From Prolixibacteraceae bacterium (lineage in GTDB: Bacteria; Bacteroidota; Bacteroidia; Bacteroidales; Prolixibacteraceae), in the NCBI GenBank assembly GCA_003506435.1, contig DOAQ01000007.1:79156-143155 (forward strand): 64,000 nt of DNA. Direction: 5' to 3'. This document shows, one piece after another, positions 41,336 to 50,009 of the stretch (positions within the stretch are counted from its first letter, which is position 1; each line of letters starts with the position of its first letter). The position numbers and the translations under genes were made by a program. The notes below the pieces were generated by a model that saw only the letters and a list, made by a program, of their open reading frames with translations, was not told the DNA's origin and searched no databases.

Positions 41336-42121
41336 CTACCAGCTTCCACCAGCGCCACCGCCGCCGGTCATTCCACCACCAAAACCACCAAAACCACCGC
41401 CACCACTTGAGAAATTTCCCCAAGAACCGGAATGGCTGTTCCTGCCAGCCCCCATCATACCCATGGCAAGCCAGAACGGAAGGCTACTACCTCCGGAATA
41501 ATAACGTTTTGAACGGCCCCGCAAAATCGGGACTACGATAAAAAGGATCAGAAAAAATAAAATACCGCCAAAAAGTCCATCGCCCTGTTTATCGTTAACA
41601 GACTGGTGATATTCATCAGCAGTATATTCACCCGAAGCAAGTTCCATTAAAACCCGGGTTCCGTAATACAATCCACCAAAAACATCGTTTTGCTTGAACC
41701 TTGGGATCATCTCAAAATCAACCACATCACGATGCGCAATTGCATCCGGGATTACACCTTCCAGACCATAGCCCACAGATATAAACACCTGTCCTTTCTC
41801 TGTACCGGTTTTTGGTTTGAAAAGAACCACAATTCCGTTATTTTTTCCTTGTTGTCCAACACCCCACTTTTCGTGAAGCTTGACAGCAAAATCCGAGGGG
41901 TCGTTGCCATTCAATGTAGGTACAGTAACAACAGCAATCTGGGTCGAAGTGGTATTATTAAACTGCACCAATTCGGCTTCAAGTTGCTGTACCTGCTCTG
42001 TCGAAAGCACATTGGCCAAATCGTTGACCATCCGCGGAGGGTTTGGCCTTTCGGGAATATCCTGGGCAAAAATGGCAACTGCAAGAAAGAGGGCAACTAT
42101 CGATACAATTAATTTCTTCAT
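41336..42121 (-). CDS. TPM-domain protein (YgcG-like) with Gly-rich C-terminus
   Basis: 261 residues. Signal peptide MKKLIVSIVALFLAVAIFAQ, then the TPM domain with RMVNDLANVLSTEQVQQLEA and IAVVTVPTLNGNDPSDFAVK, QVFISVGYGLEGVIPDAIAH. A membrane helix (GGILFFLILFIVVPILRG) follows, and the tail is Gly/Ser-rich (SSGGGGFGGFGGGMTGGGGA) ending in Trp. Members of this family (formerly linked to methanol dehydrogenase) are thought to act in membrane-protein or photosystem repair; the role here is unknown. It is the last of the lemA-TPM-TPM operon, five bases after the second TPM gene. Confidence 0.9.
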   Translation of the reverse strand: MKKLIVSIVALFLAVAIFAQDIPERPNPPRMVNDLANVLSTEQVQQLEAELVQFNNTTSTQIAVVTVPTLNGNDPSDFAVKLHEKWGVGQQGKNNGIVVLFKPKTGTEKGQVFISVGYGLEGVIPDAIAHRDVVDFEMIPRFKQNDVFGGLYYGTRVLMELASGEYTADEYHQSVNDKQGDGLFGGILFFLILFIVVPILRGRSKRYYSGGSSLPFWLAMGMMGAGRNSHSGSWGNFSSGGGGFGGFGGGMTGGGGAGGSW

Positions 42122-42126
42122 GATTT

Positions 42127-42567
42127 TTATTTTTCGCCAAATGAAATTTCGTTTGACAATTCATTTTCATCATCGCTCGCATAAGGAAATTCAACTTTCA
42201 GTTCTTCTCCGGCCATTTTAATGCCTTTTGAAAGTCCGTCGGCATATCTTCCTTCTTTGAACCCGGCAATGACGGTTTCTTTTATTTCGTCCCAGAAATT
42301 TTCAGGAACTCTCGCATTGATACCGGCATCACCCAGTATGGCAAATTTATGATCGGCAACTGCCAAATAAAACAATACCCCGTTGCGAAGCCCGGTTTTG
42401 TGCATCCCCAACTTTTCAAAAATATAGACTGCACGATCGAGTACATCCGCTTTGCACGACCCTTCAACATGAAGTCGTATTTCGCCCGAAGTATTCAATT
42501 CGGCCTCTTTGATTGCCTCAACAATCTGTTTTTTTTCTGATTCACTAAAAAAATTTTGTACACTCAT
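42127..42567 (-). CDS. TPM-domain protein (second, no signal peptide)
   Basis: 146 residues without signal or membrane segment. TPM domain: ESEKKQIVEAIKEAELNTSG, LGMHKTGLRNGVLFYLAVAD, KFAILGDAGINARVPENFWD, with helix EIKETVIAGFKEGRYADGLS. This cytoplasmic-type TPM protein is typical between a lemA and a membrane TPM gene; these three are commonly found together in Bacteroidota. Function unknown, presumably a shared membrane-associated role with LemA. Gap of 12 bases after lemA. Confidence 0.88.
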   Translation of the reverse strand: MSVQNFFSESEKKQIVEAIKEAELNTSGEIRLHVEGSCKADVLDRAVYIFEKLGMHKTGLRNGVLFYLAVADHKFAILGDAGINARVPENFWDEIKETVIAGFKEGRYADGLSKGIKMAGEELKVEFPYASDDENELSNEISFGEK

Positions 42568-42579
42568 GTTCCTGAACTA

Positions 42580-43170
42580 TTAAAATTGTACTTCAGGAGC
42601 TTTTTCAGCGCCCTTTTCAGCTTCAAAATAGATCTTCTTTTCGAAACCAAAAATATTGGCCATTATATTTTTAGGAAATTTCCGGATGGTGGTATTATAG
42701 GCCTGTGCCGCTTCGTTGAATTTCCGGCGTTCAACGGCAATCCGGTTTTCGGTTCCTTCCAGTTGGGCCTGCAAATCCAAAAAATTCTGATTGGCTTTCA
42801 GATCGGGATATTTTTCCACAACCACCATCAAACGGCTCAATGCCGACGACAAACCCGACTGTGCTTCCTGAAACTGTTGCAACGACTGTGCATCCAGTTT
42901 TTCCGGATTAATATTTACCGAAGTTGCTTTCGCACGGGCTTCAACAACTGCTGCCAGTGTTTCTTTTTCATGTTCGGCATATCCTTTTACTGTATTTACA
43001 AGGTTCGGGATCAGATCGGCTCGGCGCTGATAAACGTTCTCAACATTCGACCACTGGGCGGCGACGCCTTCTTCCTGCGAGACCATCGAGTTGTACGAAT
43101 TTTTTACGGATGAATACCCGATTACCAAAAGGAGGGCAATGACTATTAAAACGATCCAAGACTTTTTCAT
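42580..43170 (-). CDS. lemA: LemA family protein
   Basis: 196 residues with one N-terminal membrane helix (SWIVLIVIALLLVIGYSSVK). Family block NSYNSMVSQEEGVAAQWSNV and VYQRRADLIPNLVNTVKGYA, then a helical bundle (ALSRLMVVVEKYPDLKANQN) and ENRIAVERRKFNEAAQAYNT. It is the first gene of an operon with two TPM genes. Members are membrane proteins of unknown function. Confidence 0.93.
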   Translation of the reverse strand: MKKSWIVLIVIALLLVIGYSSVKNSYNSMVSQEEGVAAQWSNVENVYQRRADLIPNLVNTVKGYAEHEKETLAAVVEARAKATSVNINPEKLDAQSLQQFQEAQSGLSSALSRLMVVVEKYPDLKANQNFLDLQAQLEGTENRIAVERRKFNEAAQAYNTTIRKFPKNIMANIFGFEKKIYFEAEKGAEKAPEVQF

Positions 43171-43312
43171 TCTTTCAAATTTTTAAACTATGATATTTAT
43201 TAGTTGTACAAATGTTGCAAAACTGTTGACGATATTCCTGTTTTATTCGGGGAAATCCGCAATTTTGCCGTTAAACCGGTTCATCAAACGGTGAACCAAA
43301 ATTCTTTTTGTC

Positions 43313-45313
43313 ATGAAGAAGGAAGAATTCAAACAAGCCGTTTCGGAAGGAATTCCTTCTGAGATACCGGTATTCCGGACAATAGACCCGCATATAAACC
43401 ACGCCCCGCAGCGAAAAGACATTCTATCAGAAAAAGAAAAAAAGCTAGCATTGAAAAATGCACTCCGGTATTTTCCGGCAGAACAACATGTCACATTGGC
43501 ATCTGAGTTTCTGAACGAGCTGAATACTTACGGCCGCATTTACATGTACCGTTACAGGCCCTATTATCCAATGAAGGCCCGTTCGTTGCACGATTATCCG
43601 TACCGGTCGAAACAGGCTGCATCCATCATGATGATGATTCAAAACAACCTGGACCAAGCCGTTGCACAACATCCGCACGAACTGATTACCTATGGAGGAA
43701 ACGGCGCTGTTTTTCAGAACTGGGCACAATACCGGCTGACCATGAAATACCTTTCGGAAATGACCGATGAACAAACGCTGGTTTTGTATTCCGGTCATCC
43801 GATGGGATTGTTTCCATCGCACAAAGACGCACCCCGGGTCGTGATTACCAACGGAATGGTCATTCCCAACTATTCAGGCCGCGACGATTACGAACGAATG
43901 AATGCGCTGGGCGTTTCGCAATATGGACAAATGACGGCCGGATCGTTTATGTACATCGGGCCGCAGGGTATTGTGCATGGAACCACCATCACATTGATGA
44001 ATGCCGCCCGTCTGCATGGTAACGGCGGATTTGCCGGTAAAATTTTTGTCTCGTCCGGGTTGGGGGGAATGTCGGGCGCACAGCCAAAAGCTGCGGTAAT
44101 TGCCGGAATGATTTGCGTGGTTGCAGAAATAAATCCGAAAGCGGTGCAAGTGCGGCACGAACAAGGCTGGGTCGACGAAGTTTTTACCGATCTCGACCTG
44201 CTGAAAGAACGAATGATGAAAGCAAAAGAAAAGAAGGAAGCGGTTTCGCTTGCCTACCAGGGAAATATTGTCGACCTGTGGGAGAAACTGGCCAGTGAAA
44301 ATATAAAAATTGACCTGGGTTCCGACCAGACCTCTCTGCACAATCCGTTTGCCGGAGGATATTATCCAGTCAACATGAGTTTCAGTGAATCGAACCGAAT
44401 GATGGCCGAAAATCCCGGTCTGTTCAAAGAAAAAGTACATGAATCGCTACGCAGGCAGGTGGCTGCCATCAATAAAATAACGGACGATGGCATGTATTTC
44501 TGGGATTACGGCAATGCCTTTCTGCTGGAAGCAGGCCGCGCCCGTGCTGATATTTTCGGTACAGACGGCAATTTCAAATATCCGTCTTATGTGCAAGACA
44601 TTATGGGGCCACTGTTTTTCGATTACGGCTTCGGCCCCTTCCGGTGGATTTGCACATCATGCGACCCCGGCGATTTGGAAACTACCGACCGCATTGCAAA
44701 AGAAGTTCTGGATGAAATTTCGAAAAATACACCTGCCGAAACACAAAATCAATTACGCGACAATATCCACTGGATAGAAGAAGCCGGTAAGAACAAACTG
44801 GTGGTTGGTTCGCAGGCCCGCATCCTGTATGCCGACTGCGAGGGACGGATGAAAATTGCAAAAGCATTTAACGATGCAATCCGCTCCGGGATTATTTCAG
44901 CTCCTGTGGTTTTAGGGCGCGACCATCACGATGTTTCGGGTACCGATTCACCGTATCGCGAAACTTCCAATATATACGACGGTTCGGCATTTACTGCCGA
45001 TATGGCCATCCAGAATGTTATTGGTGATTCGTTTCGCGGCGCTACCTGGGTATCCATTCATAACGGCGGCGGCGTTGGCTGGGGAGAAGTAATAAACGGT
45101 GGTTTCGGGCTGACTATCGATGGTTCGGACGATGCCGAACGACGGTTGCTGATGATGCTTAACTGGGATGTGAACAACGGTATTGCACGCCGGAGCTGGG
45201 CTCGTAACCAACCGGCAATTTCAACGATAAAAAGGGCGATGGAGGCAAATCCGTCGCTGAAAGTGACTTTGCCAACGATTGCCGACGATGAGCTGATCGA
45301 CAGTTTATTTTAA
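43313..45313 (+). CDS. hutU: Urocanate hydratase
   Basis: 666 residues, the longer form found in Bacteroidota. NAD+-binding GLGGMSGAQPKAAVIAGMIC, catalytic-region GPFRWICTSCDPGDLETTDR and GRDHHDVSGTDSPYRETSNI are the urocanase signature blocks; YGGNGAVFQNWAQYRLTMKY near the N-terminus also fits. It adds water to urocanate in histidine degradation. Other hut genes (hutH, hutI, formiminotransferase) are not in the window. A Xaa-His dipeptidase gene at 13502 could feed histidine into the pathway but is far away. The stop is five bases from the convergent kinase gene; no terminator is seen between. Confidence 0.95.
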   Translation: MKKEEFKQAVSEGIPSEIPVFRTIDPHINHAPQRKDILSEKEKKLALKNALRYFPAEQHVTLASEFLNELNTYGRIYMYRYRPYYPMKARSLHDYPYRSKQAASIMMMIQNNLDQAVAQHPHELITYGGNGAVFQNWAQYRLTMKYLSEMTDEQTLVLYSGHPMGLFPSHKDAPRVVITNGMVIPNYSGRDDYERMNALGVSQYGQMTAGSFMYIGPQGIVHGTTITLMNAARLHGNGGFAGKIFVSSGLGGMSGAQPKAAVIAGMICVVAEINPKAVQVRHEQGWVDEVFTDLDLLKERMMKAKEKKEAVSLAYQGNIVDLWEKLASENIKIDLGSDQTSLHNPFAGGYYPVNMSFSESNRMMAENPGLFKEKVHESLRRQVAAINKITDDGMYFWDYGNAFLLEAGRARADIFGTDGNFKYPSYVQDIMGPLFFDYGFGPFRWICTSCDPGDLETTDRIAKEVLDEISKNTPAETQNQLRDNIHWIEEAGKNKLVVGSQARILYADCEGRMKIAKAFNDAIRSGIISAPVVLGRDHHDVSGTDSPYRETSNIYDGSAFTADMAIQNVIGDSFRGATWVSIHNGGGVGWGEVINGGFGLTIDGSDDAERRLLMMLNWDVNNGIARRSWARNQPAISTIKRAMEANPSLKVTLPTIADDELIDSLF

Positions 45314-45318
45314 GATTT

Positions 45319-47484
45319 TTATTTTTTATACCGTTTCAGGGTGAAACGGAAAACGCTGCCTTCGCCGACTGTGCTGTCAACAGAGATGGTCCCCCCGTTT
45401 TGCTCCACAAACTCAGAACAAAGCATCAGTCCCAACCCGGAACCTTTTTCGTTATTGGTCCCGTACGTGGAGGTGTGCCTGTGCTTATTAAAAATCTGGT
45501 TTTTCATCTCTTCAGAAATGCCAACACCGTTATCGACCACACTTAATTCCACAAAACCATTATCGACTGCCCGTGACAGGATATTAATTTCACCTCCATT
45601 CCGGGTAAATTTGATGGCGTTCGAAATCAGGTTCCGAAGGATAAGCGACGCCATGTTTTGATCGGCCAGTACAATAAAATTTCCTCCCGGCTGGTGTACA
45701 AGTTTGATGTTTTTATTTTCGGCAAAACGTTTGTTTAAAAGAATATTGCTCTCTATCAACTCGCCGATCCTGAGCGGTTCCATCTTTAGTTGAAGGCAGC
45801 TTTTCTGGCTTTTCGCCCAAATCAGCATATTGTCGAGCAGGAAGTACGTATTTTCAGCTTCCTTTCTTAATTCACCGACCAATTCCCGGCGAACCTCTTC
45901 CGGAAACATTTCCGGATAATCAGCCAACTGGTCCAGCGTATCTTTAAAAGCGCCAATCGGGTTCCGAAGGTCGTGCCCGATGATCGCAAGAAACATATCT
46001 TTGGTTTCGCTTAGTTTTACAAGTTCCTCGTGCTGTTCTAGAATTTTATTGTTCTTCTGCAACAACAGGGCGTTTGCCTTCTTTTTCATCCGGTTCATAC
46101 TGAAAATGGTCACCAGCAATGCCAATAACAAAATAATTCCGCCAATAAGCAATAAAACCCGGGTCCTTTGTTTTTTCAACTCAAGATCTTTTATCTGATT
46201 GTCTTTCTGTAAAATTTCAATCTGACTTTCTTTATCCTGAAGTTCCATTTCAGATCGGAACTGGGCAAGCTGCTGGCTGTGCTTTCCGTTGAACAGGGAA
46301 TCTTCAATTGTTGAATATTCTTTAAAATACCGGAAAGCCTCAGCTATTTTCCCGTTCTTTTCATATGTTTTTGAAATCAAAAGGCAAACTTTCCCCTGCA
46401 AGTCCTTTATTCCCGAACTATCGGCCAATTCCTTGCTTTTAAAAGCAAAATCAAATGCATCATTAATTTTGTCACGGGCCAATGAAACTTCGCCCAGTAT
46501 ATGACACGAACGGGCGATCCCTTCCGTCATTTGCATGGATTGAAATATTTCCAACGCTTCCTTTGAATATTGTTCAGCCAAATCGTAATCCTTCATAAGC
46601 CAGTATGCCTCGCCTTTGCCAATCAGGGGAACCGCTTCATGCAGTTTTGACTTCAGTTTAAGGGCAATATCCAGCGATTTCTGATAATAATTCAACGCCT
46701 TTTCGTAATTGCCTTTTTCCTTATATATTTCACCGATATTATTTAATGTCGAAGCTTCACCTGCCATGTCACCGACCCTCTTCAGGTAATCCAGCGATTT
46801 TCCGTAATAGAACAATGACATTTCATGATCACCCCACGAACTGTAATTAACCGCAATATTCATCATCGTCCGGCTTATAAACGGCTCATCTTCTGCTTTT
46901 TTAAAATATTCAAGAGCATATTTAAACTCTTTCAGCCCCTCCGACCATTTACCCATGCTAGTAAAAATTGCACCAACATTAAACCGCACCATGGCTTCCT
47001 GCCGTTCAAGCTTTCCGACTTTTGCCTGTTTAATACATTCATAAAAAAGTGAAATGGCTTTGTTGTAATCGCCTGTATTCATGTGATATACCGCAAGCGC
47101 ATTCAGACCCGTGCAAATGTATTCAGCATGATTTATTTTCTTTGCAATCCGAAGCCCGCTCTCGATATATGATTTGCCCTCCACAAAATTTCCAACAGAA
47201 ACGAGAGATGAACCGAGGGTGAGGTTTGCCAAACTCTCCAATTCGGGTTTTTCCGATTTAGTAGCCACAGGAAAAGCTTTCCTGCTAAACTCAAGCGCTT
47301 TGTCTGGCGCAACGTACAAATATTCCTTCGCCAGTTTAAGATATGTTGAAGCAAGCTCTTCTCCTTTCTGGGTTCCGGTAAGGTTAGTCAGGCTGTCAAT
47401 TTTTGAAACTTGTGATCCGGCTGGGTACACAAAAAGCATAAACAGGAAAAAGATGAGTACGGTATATCCCCGAAAACAACACAT
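45319..47484 (-). CDS. TPR-sensor histidine kinase, orphan (no response regulator nearby)
   Basis: 721 residues. A signal peptide is followed by a periplasmic TPR array (about 30-400; for example NNIGEIYKEKGNYEKALNYY), one membrane helix about 441-463, then HisKA with AIIGHDLRNPIGAFKDTL (phospho-acceptor His504), the N box NLISNAIKF near residue 620, G1 VDNGVGIS near 650 and G2 GSGLGLML near 681. No receiver domain is attached and no response regulator gene is near, so its partner is elsewhere. Such TPR kinases are common in Bacteroidota. It is convergent with hutU with a five-base gap. Confidence 0.9.
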   Translation of the reverse strand: MCCFRGYTVLIFFLFMLFVYPAGSQVSKIDSLTNLTGTQKGEELASTYLKLAKEYLYVAPDKALEFSRKAFPVATKSEKPELESLANLTLGSSLVSVGNFVEGKSYIESGLRIAKKINHAEYICTGLNALAVYHMNTGDYNKAISLFYECIKQAKVGKLERQEAMVRFNVGAIFTSMGKWSEGLKEFKYALEYFKKAEDEPFISRTMMNIAVNYSSWGDHEMSLFYYGKSLDYLKRVGDMAGEASTLNNIGEIYKEKGNYEKALNYYQKSLDIALKLKSKLHEAVPLIGKGEAYWLMKDYDLAEQYSKEALEIFQSMQMTEGIARSCHILGEVSLARDKINDAFDFAFKSKELADSSGIKDLQGKVCLLISKTYEKNGKIAEAFRYFKEYSTIEDSLFNGKHSQQLAQFRSEMELQDKESQIEILQKDNQIKDLELKKQRTRVLLLIGGIILLLALLVTIFSMNRMKKKANALLLQKNNKILEQHEELVKLSETKDMFLAIIGHDLRNPIGAFKDTLDQLADYPEMFPEEVRRELVGELRKEAENTYFLLDNMLIWAKSQKSCLQLKMEPLRIGELIESNILLNKRFAENKNIKLVHQPGGNFIVLADQNMASLILRNLISNAIKFTRNGGEINILSRAVDNGFVELSVVDNGVGISEEMKNQIFNKHRHTSTYGTNNEKGSGLGLMLCSEFVEQNGGTISVDSTVGEGSVFRFTLKRYKK

Positions 47485-47538
47485 TTTATGCGCATTTGGG
47501 GCATAAAATTAACCTGAAAAACAATTGAATCAAAGGGT

Positions 47539-47883
47539 TTAGGAAAACATTCGCAAATAAATCCGCTCTATTTCCGATTTTAATTCGTTGAGACTGAAAC
47601 TACGGCTTTTCCGGATATATTCTTTACCTGCAAAAAACACAATAATAGTTGGCGCAGCAAAGACCCGGTTTTGTGCAGCTATTTCCGGTGTTTGGTTCAT
47701 ATCAATGTATACCCTATCTATTTTGGGGAAGCATTCGTCCAGCAAAGCAGCAACTTTGGGTTTTAAAACTTTGCAAACCGAACATTCTGCGGTCGAAAAA
47801 TAAACCAGCACGGCATCTTCTTTCTGCACTAAAGCCTCCAGTTCTTTAATTCCGCTGATATTCCGGTATGACTTTCCGGTCAT
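47539..47883 (-). CDS. Thioredoxin-like protein with CSVC active site
   Basis: 114 residues from the ATG at 47881-47883; a TTG at 47901, right after the preceding stop, gives six more. Thioredoxin fold: AVLVYFSTAECSVCKVLKPK, IDRVYIDMNQTPEIAAQNRV, then the cis-Pro in VFAAPTIIVFFAGKEYI. The active site is Cys-Ser-Val-Cys (residues 34-37), not CGPC, so redox potential and partner are likely different. It is the last gene of the porU-porV-ispF-CoA-binding group on minus, with no signal peptide, so it is cytoplasmic. Confidence 0.85.
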   Translation of the reverse strand: MTGKSYRNISGIKELEALVQKEDAVLVYFSTAECSVCKVLKPKVAALLDECFPKIDRVYIDMNQTPEIAAQNRVFAAPTIIVFFAGKEYIRKSRSFSLNELKSEIERIYLRMFS

Positions 47884-47901
47884 TCTTTTTGCAAATGACA
47901 A

Positions 47902-48261
47902 TTAAAATTCCCCTGTACTCAGTAAAACCAAAGTACAGGCTTCCAGAACTTCTACACCTGATTCTTCCAATTCCCGTTCGAATTCGGGATTTTCGGTACC
48001 CGGGTTAAAAATTACCCGGCGAGGTCTGAGGCTGCCTACATAACCGTAATAATCGGGTTGAATTCGTGGCCCTACATATAACGTAACGGTATCAATATTT
48101 TCAAAAGAAGGCTTTTCGTTTTCGATTTTAACATCGCCGATATACCCCTCTCTGGCGCCAATCGCCAGCACCTCGTGACCATGTTTTTGCAGCGAGCGGA
48201 CTGCCATATTCGAATACCGTTCGGGATTCTCGCTTGCTCCAATAACTAAAGTTCTTTCCAT
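47902..48261 (-). CDS. CoA-binding domain protein (YccU-like)
   Basis: 119 residues from the ATG at 48259-48261; a TTG at 48270 is an alternative. Rossmann-type CoA-binding-2 fold: MERTLVIGASENPERYSNMA, then EVLAIGAREGYIGD and SLRPRRVIFNPGTENPEFER with the conserved Pro-Gly-Thr-x-Asn-Pro-Glu loop. It should bind CoA or an acyl-CoA; no enzymatic role is known for such single-domain members. Twelve bases after ispF and directly before the thioredoxin-like gene. Confidence 0.85.
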   Translation of the reverse strand: MERTLVIGASENPERYSNMAVRSLQKHGHEVLAIGAREGYIGDVKIENEKPSFENIDTVTLYVGPRIQPDYYGYVGSLRPRRVIFNPGTENPEFERELEESGVEVLEACTLVLLSTGEF

Positions 48262-48273
48262 TCTTATCAAATT

Positions 48274-48750
48274 TTATTTTTTCAATAAAACAACAGCATG
48301 TACCGAAATTCCTTCTTCGCGACCTTCAAAACCTAATTTTTCGGTTGTTGTCGCTTTTATCGAGATGCTGTCGATGTCCAGATTCAATATTCCGGCAAGG
48401 GTTTCTTCCATTTTCGGGATGTACTCTTTCAGTTTTGGCTTCTGCGCCAAAACCGTAATATCTATATTCCCGATATTATAATTCTTTTCCTGAATTAATG
48501 CAACTACTTTTTTCAGTAATAATTTACTATCAATGTTTTTAAACTCGTCGGAAGTATCAGGAAAATGAGTTCCGATATCACGCAATTTAGCTGCTCCCAG
48601 CAGTGCATCGCACAGGGCATGAATCACTACATCGCCGTCTGAATGGGCTACCGTGCCTTTGTAGTGTGGTATTTCAATACCACCCAGCCACAAGCTTTCC
48701 CCTTCTGCCAAACGATGAACGTCATATCCGTGTCCGACCCGGTAATCCAT
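48274..48750 (-). CDS. ispF: 2-C-methyl-D-erythritol 2,4-cyclodiphosphate synthase
   Basis: 158 residues from the ATG at 48748-48750 (MDYRVGHGYDVHRLAEGESL); the frame extends 36 bases further up into the porV end. Zinc-binding DVHRL and HSDGDVVIHALCDALLGA, KLRDIGTHFPDTSDEFKNID, and the substrate loop ISIKATTTEKLGFEGREEGI are all present. It cyclises CDP-ME-2-phosphate in the non-mevalonate isoprenoid pathway. The start lies one base after the porV stop, so the two are coupled. Confidence 0.96.
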   Translation of the reverse strand: MDYRVGHGYDVHRLAEGESLWLGGIEIPHYKGTVAHSDGDVVIHALCDALLGAAKLRDIGTHFPDTSDEFKNIDSKLLLKKVVALIQEKNYNIGNIDITVLAQKPKLKEYIPKMEETLAGILNLDIDSISIKATTTEKLGFEGREEGISVHAVVLLKK

Positions 48751-48751
48751 A

Positions 48752-49900
48752 TTATTTACGTTGACGACTAAATGCCTCAAAATCAAATGACAGGGTCACG
48801 CGAAGTGTGTTATCGAGCGGATTGTTTTGGGCCACCGATACCAGATACGAAAAGTCGAGCGCGAAAACATTCATTCTCAAACCCGCACCAAAGGAAGCGT
48901 ATTTCCGGTTTCCCTTGTACGCATTTTCATGAAAATACCCGCCACGCAGGATAAATTGCTTATTGTACTCATACTCAAGACCTGTCGACAAAGTTATCTC
49001 CTGAAGTTCTTCCTTCAATCCGCCGGGTGCATCATTAAACGACTGGAAAATACCTGCGATCACCGAAGTCCCTTCATAATCTTCTTCAGGAACATCAGGA
49101 TCAGGAGTTTTCACCAAAAGTTTGTTTGCATCGAAATAAAAACCGAAGGTATTGTACCGGTCGATTTCCGAAGAATACCCCAGCCCCAGCCGGAGGTTTG
49201 TCGGAATAAAATTGTGATTTTCCCCTTTATCGTACGAAATCTTAGCTCCAATATTCGAAATATTGATCCCCGCAGAGAGCGTTTGTCTCTTCCGGTTTGC
49301 CCGATATTCGTTCCGGTAATAAAAAGCTACATCGGAAGCGTACGAATAGCCGGGATAAGACCCTTCCACGCCGGGAGCCAGATGTGAATAAATCATTCGC
49401 AAGGCAACAGCTCCGGAAAAATAATCAGATAATTTCCGGGTATATGCGACATCAATGGCAAACTCGTTGGGACTATTTTGCCCTGTCGTTGTTCCCTGAT
49501 CATCATAAAAAACGATATCTCCCAATGTGAAATAATTCAACGAAGCGCTCACTGTTTGAACATCGTCCAGTTTTTTGTAACCAACAAGATATGCAAGGCC
49601 AATATCATCGACCAGGTTTCTCAGCCATGGAGTATACGCCAGACCAATACCCATGTCCTGTTCCATAAACGCATATTTCGAGGGGTTCCAAAATTGTGAG
49701 TATAAATCGGGTTTGGACGCAGCGCCCACATCGCCTTTACCACCACCGATCGCATCGGGAGCAATCGTCAAAAACGGCACACCTGTGGTGATTGTATTAT
49801 ATTTTGGATCTTCTTCCTGAGCAGTGGCAGATTTAAAATTACCAACAAAAAAGCTAACCAGCAGTATTCCAACCACTAACGTCTTCTTAAAATTCTTCAT
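48752..49900 (-). CDS. porV: T9SS outer-membrane shuttle protein PorV (LptO)
   Basis: 382 residues from the ATG at 49898-49900 (MKNFKKTLVVGILLVSFFVG), a signal peptide; nine more codons open upstream. FadL-like barrel of the PorV family: the hallmark ITTGVPFLTIAPDAIGGGKG is followed by DVGAASKPDLYSQFWNPSKY and LVDDIGLAYLVGYKKLDDVQ. PorV carries cargo from SprA to the attachment complex with PorU. It follows porU on the same strand, as in other Bacteroidota, and precedes ispF by one base. Confidence 0.9.
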   Translation of the reverse strand: MKNFKKTLVVGILLVSFFVGNFKSATAQEEDPKYNTITTGVPFLTIAPDAIGGGKGDVGAASKPDLYSQFWNPSKYAFMEQDMGIGLAYTPWLRNLVDDIGLAYLVGYKKLDDVQTVSASLNYFTLGDIVFYDDQGTTTGQNSPNEFAIDVAYTRKLSDYFSGAVALRMIYSHLAPGVEGSYPGYSYASDVAFYYRNEYRANRKRQTLSAGINISNIGAKISYDKGENHNFIPTNLRLGLGYSSEIDRYNTFGFYFDANKLLVKTPDPDVPEEDYEGTSVIAGIFQSFNDAPGGLKEELQEITLSTGLEYEYNKQFILRGGYFHENAYKGNRKYASFGAGLRMNVFALDFSYLVSVAQNNPLDNTLRVTLSFDFEAFSRQRK

Positions 49901-49924
49901 TATCCGGTATAAAATTGAAAGTTG

Positions 49925-49932
49925 CAAATATA
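49925..49932 (-). promoter_or_regulatory. Candidate -7 box before porV
   Basis: Minus strand TATATTTG fits TAnnTTTG, 24 bases before the porV ATG. It would give porV-ispF transcription independent of porU. The -33 box is not clear. Confidence 0.4.
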
Positions 49933-50009
49933 AAACTTTGATATTGAGTTACCTCATTTTCTATCTTAAAAAACTAAACGGGAAAGCCCGGTAAAAAGTA
50001 TTGGCTGCA

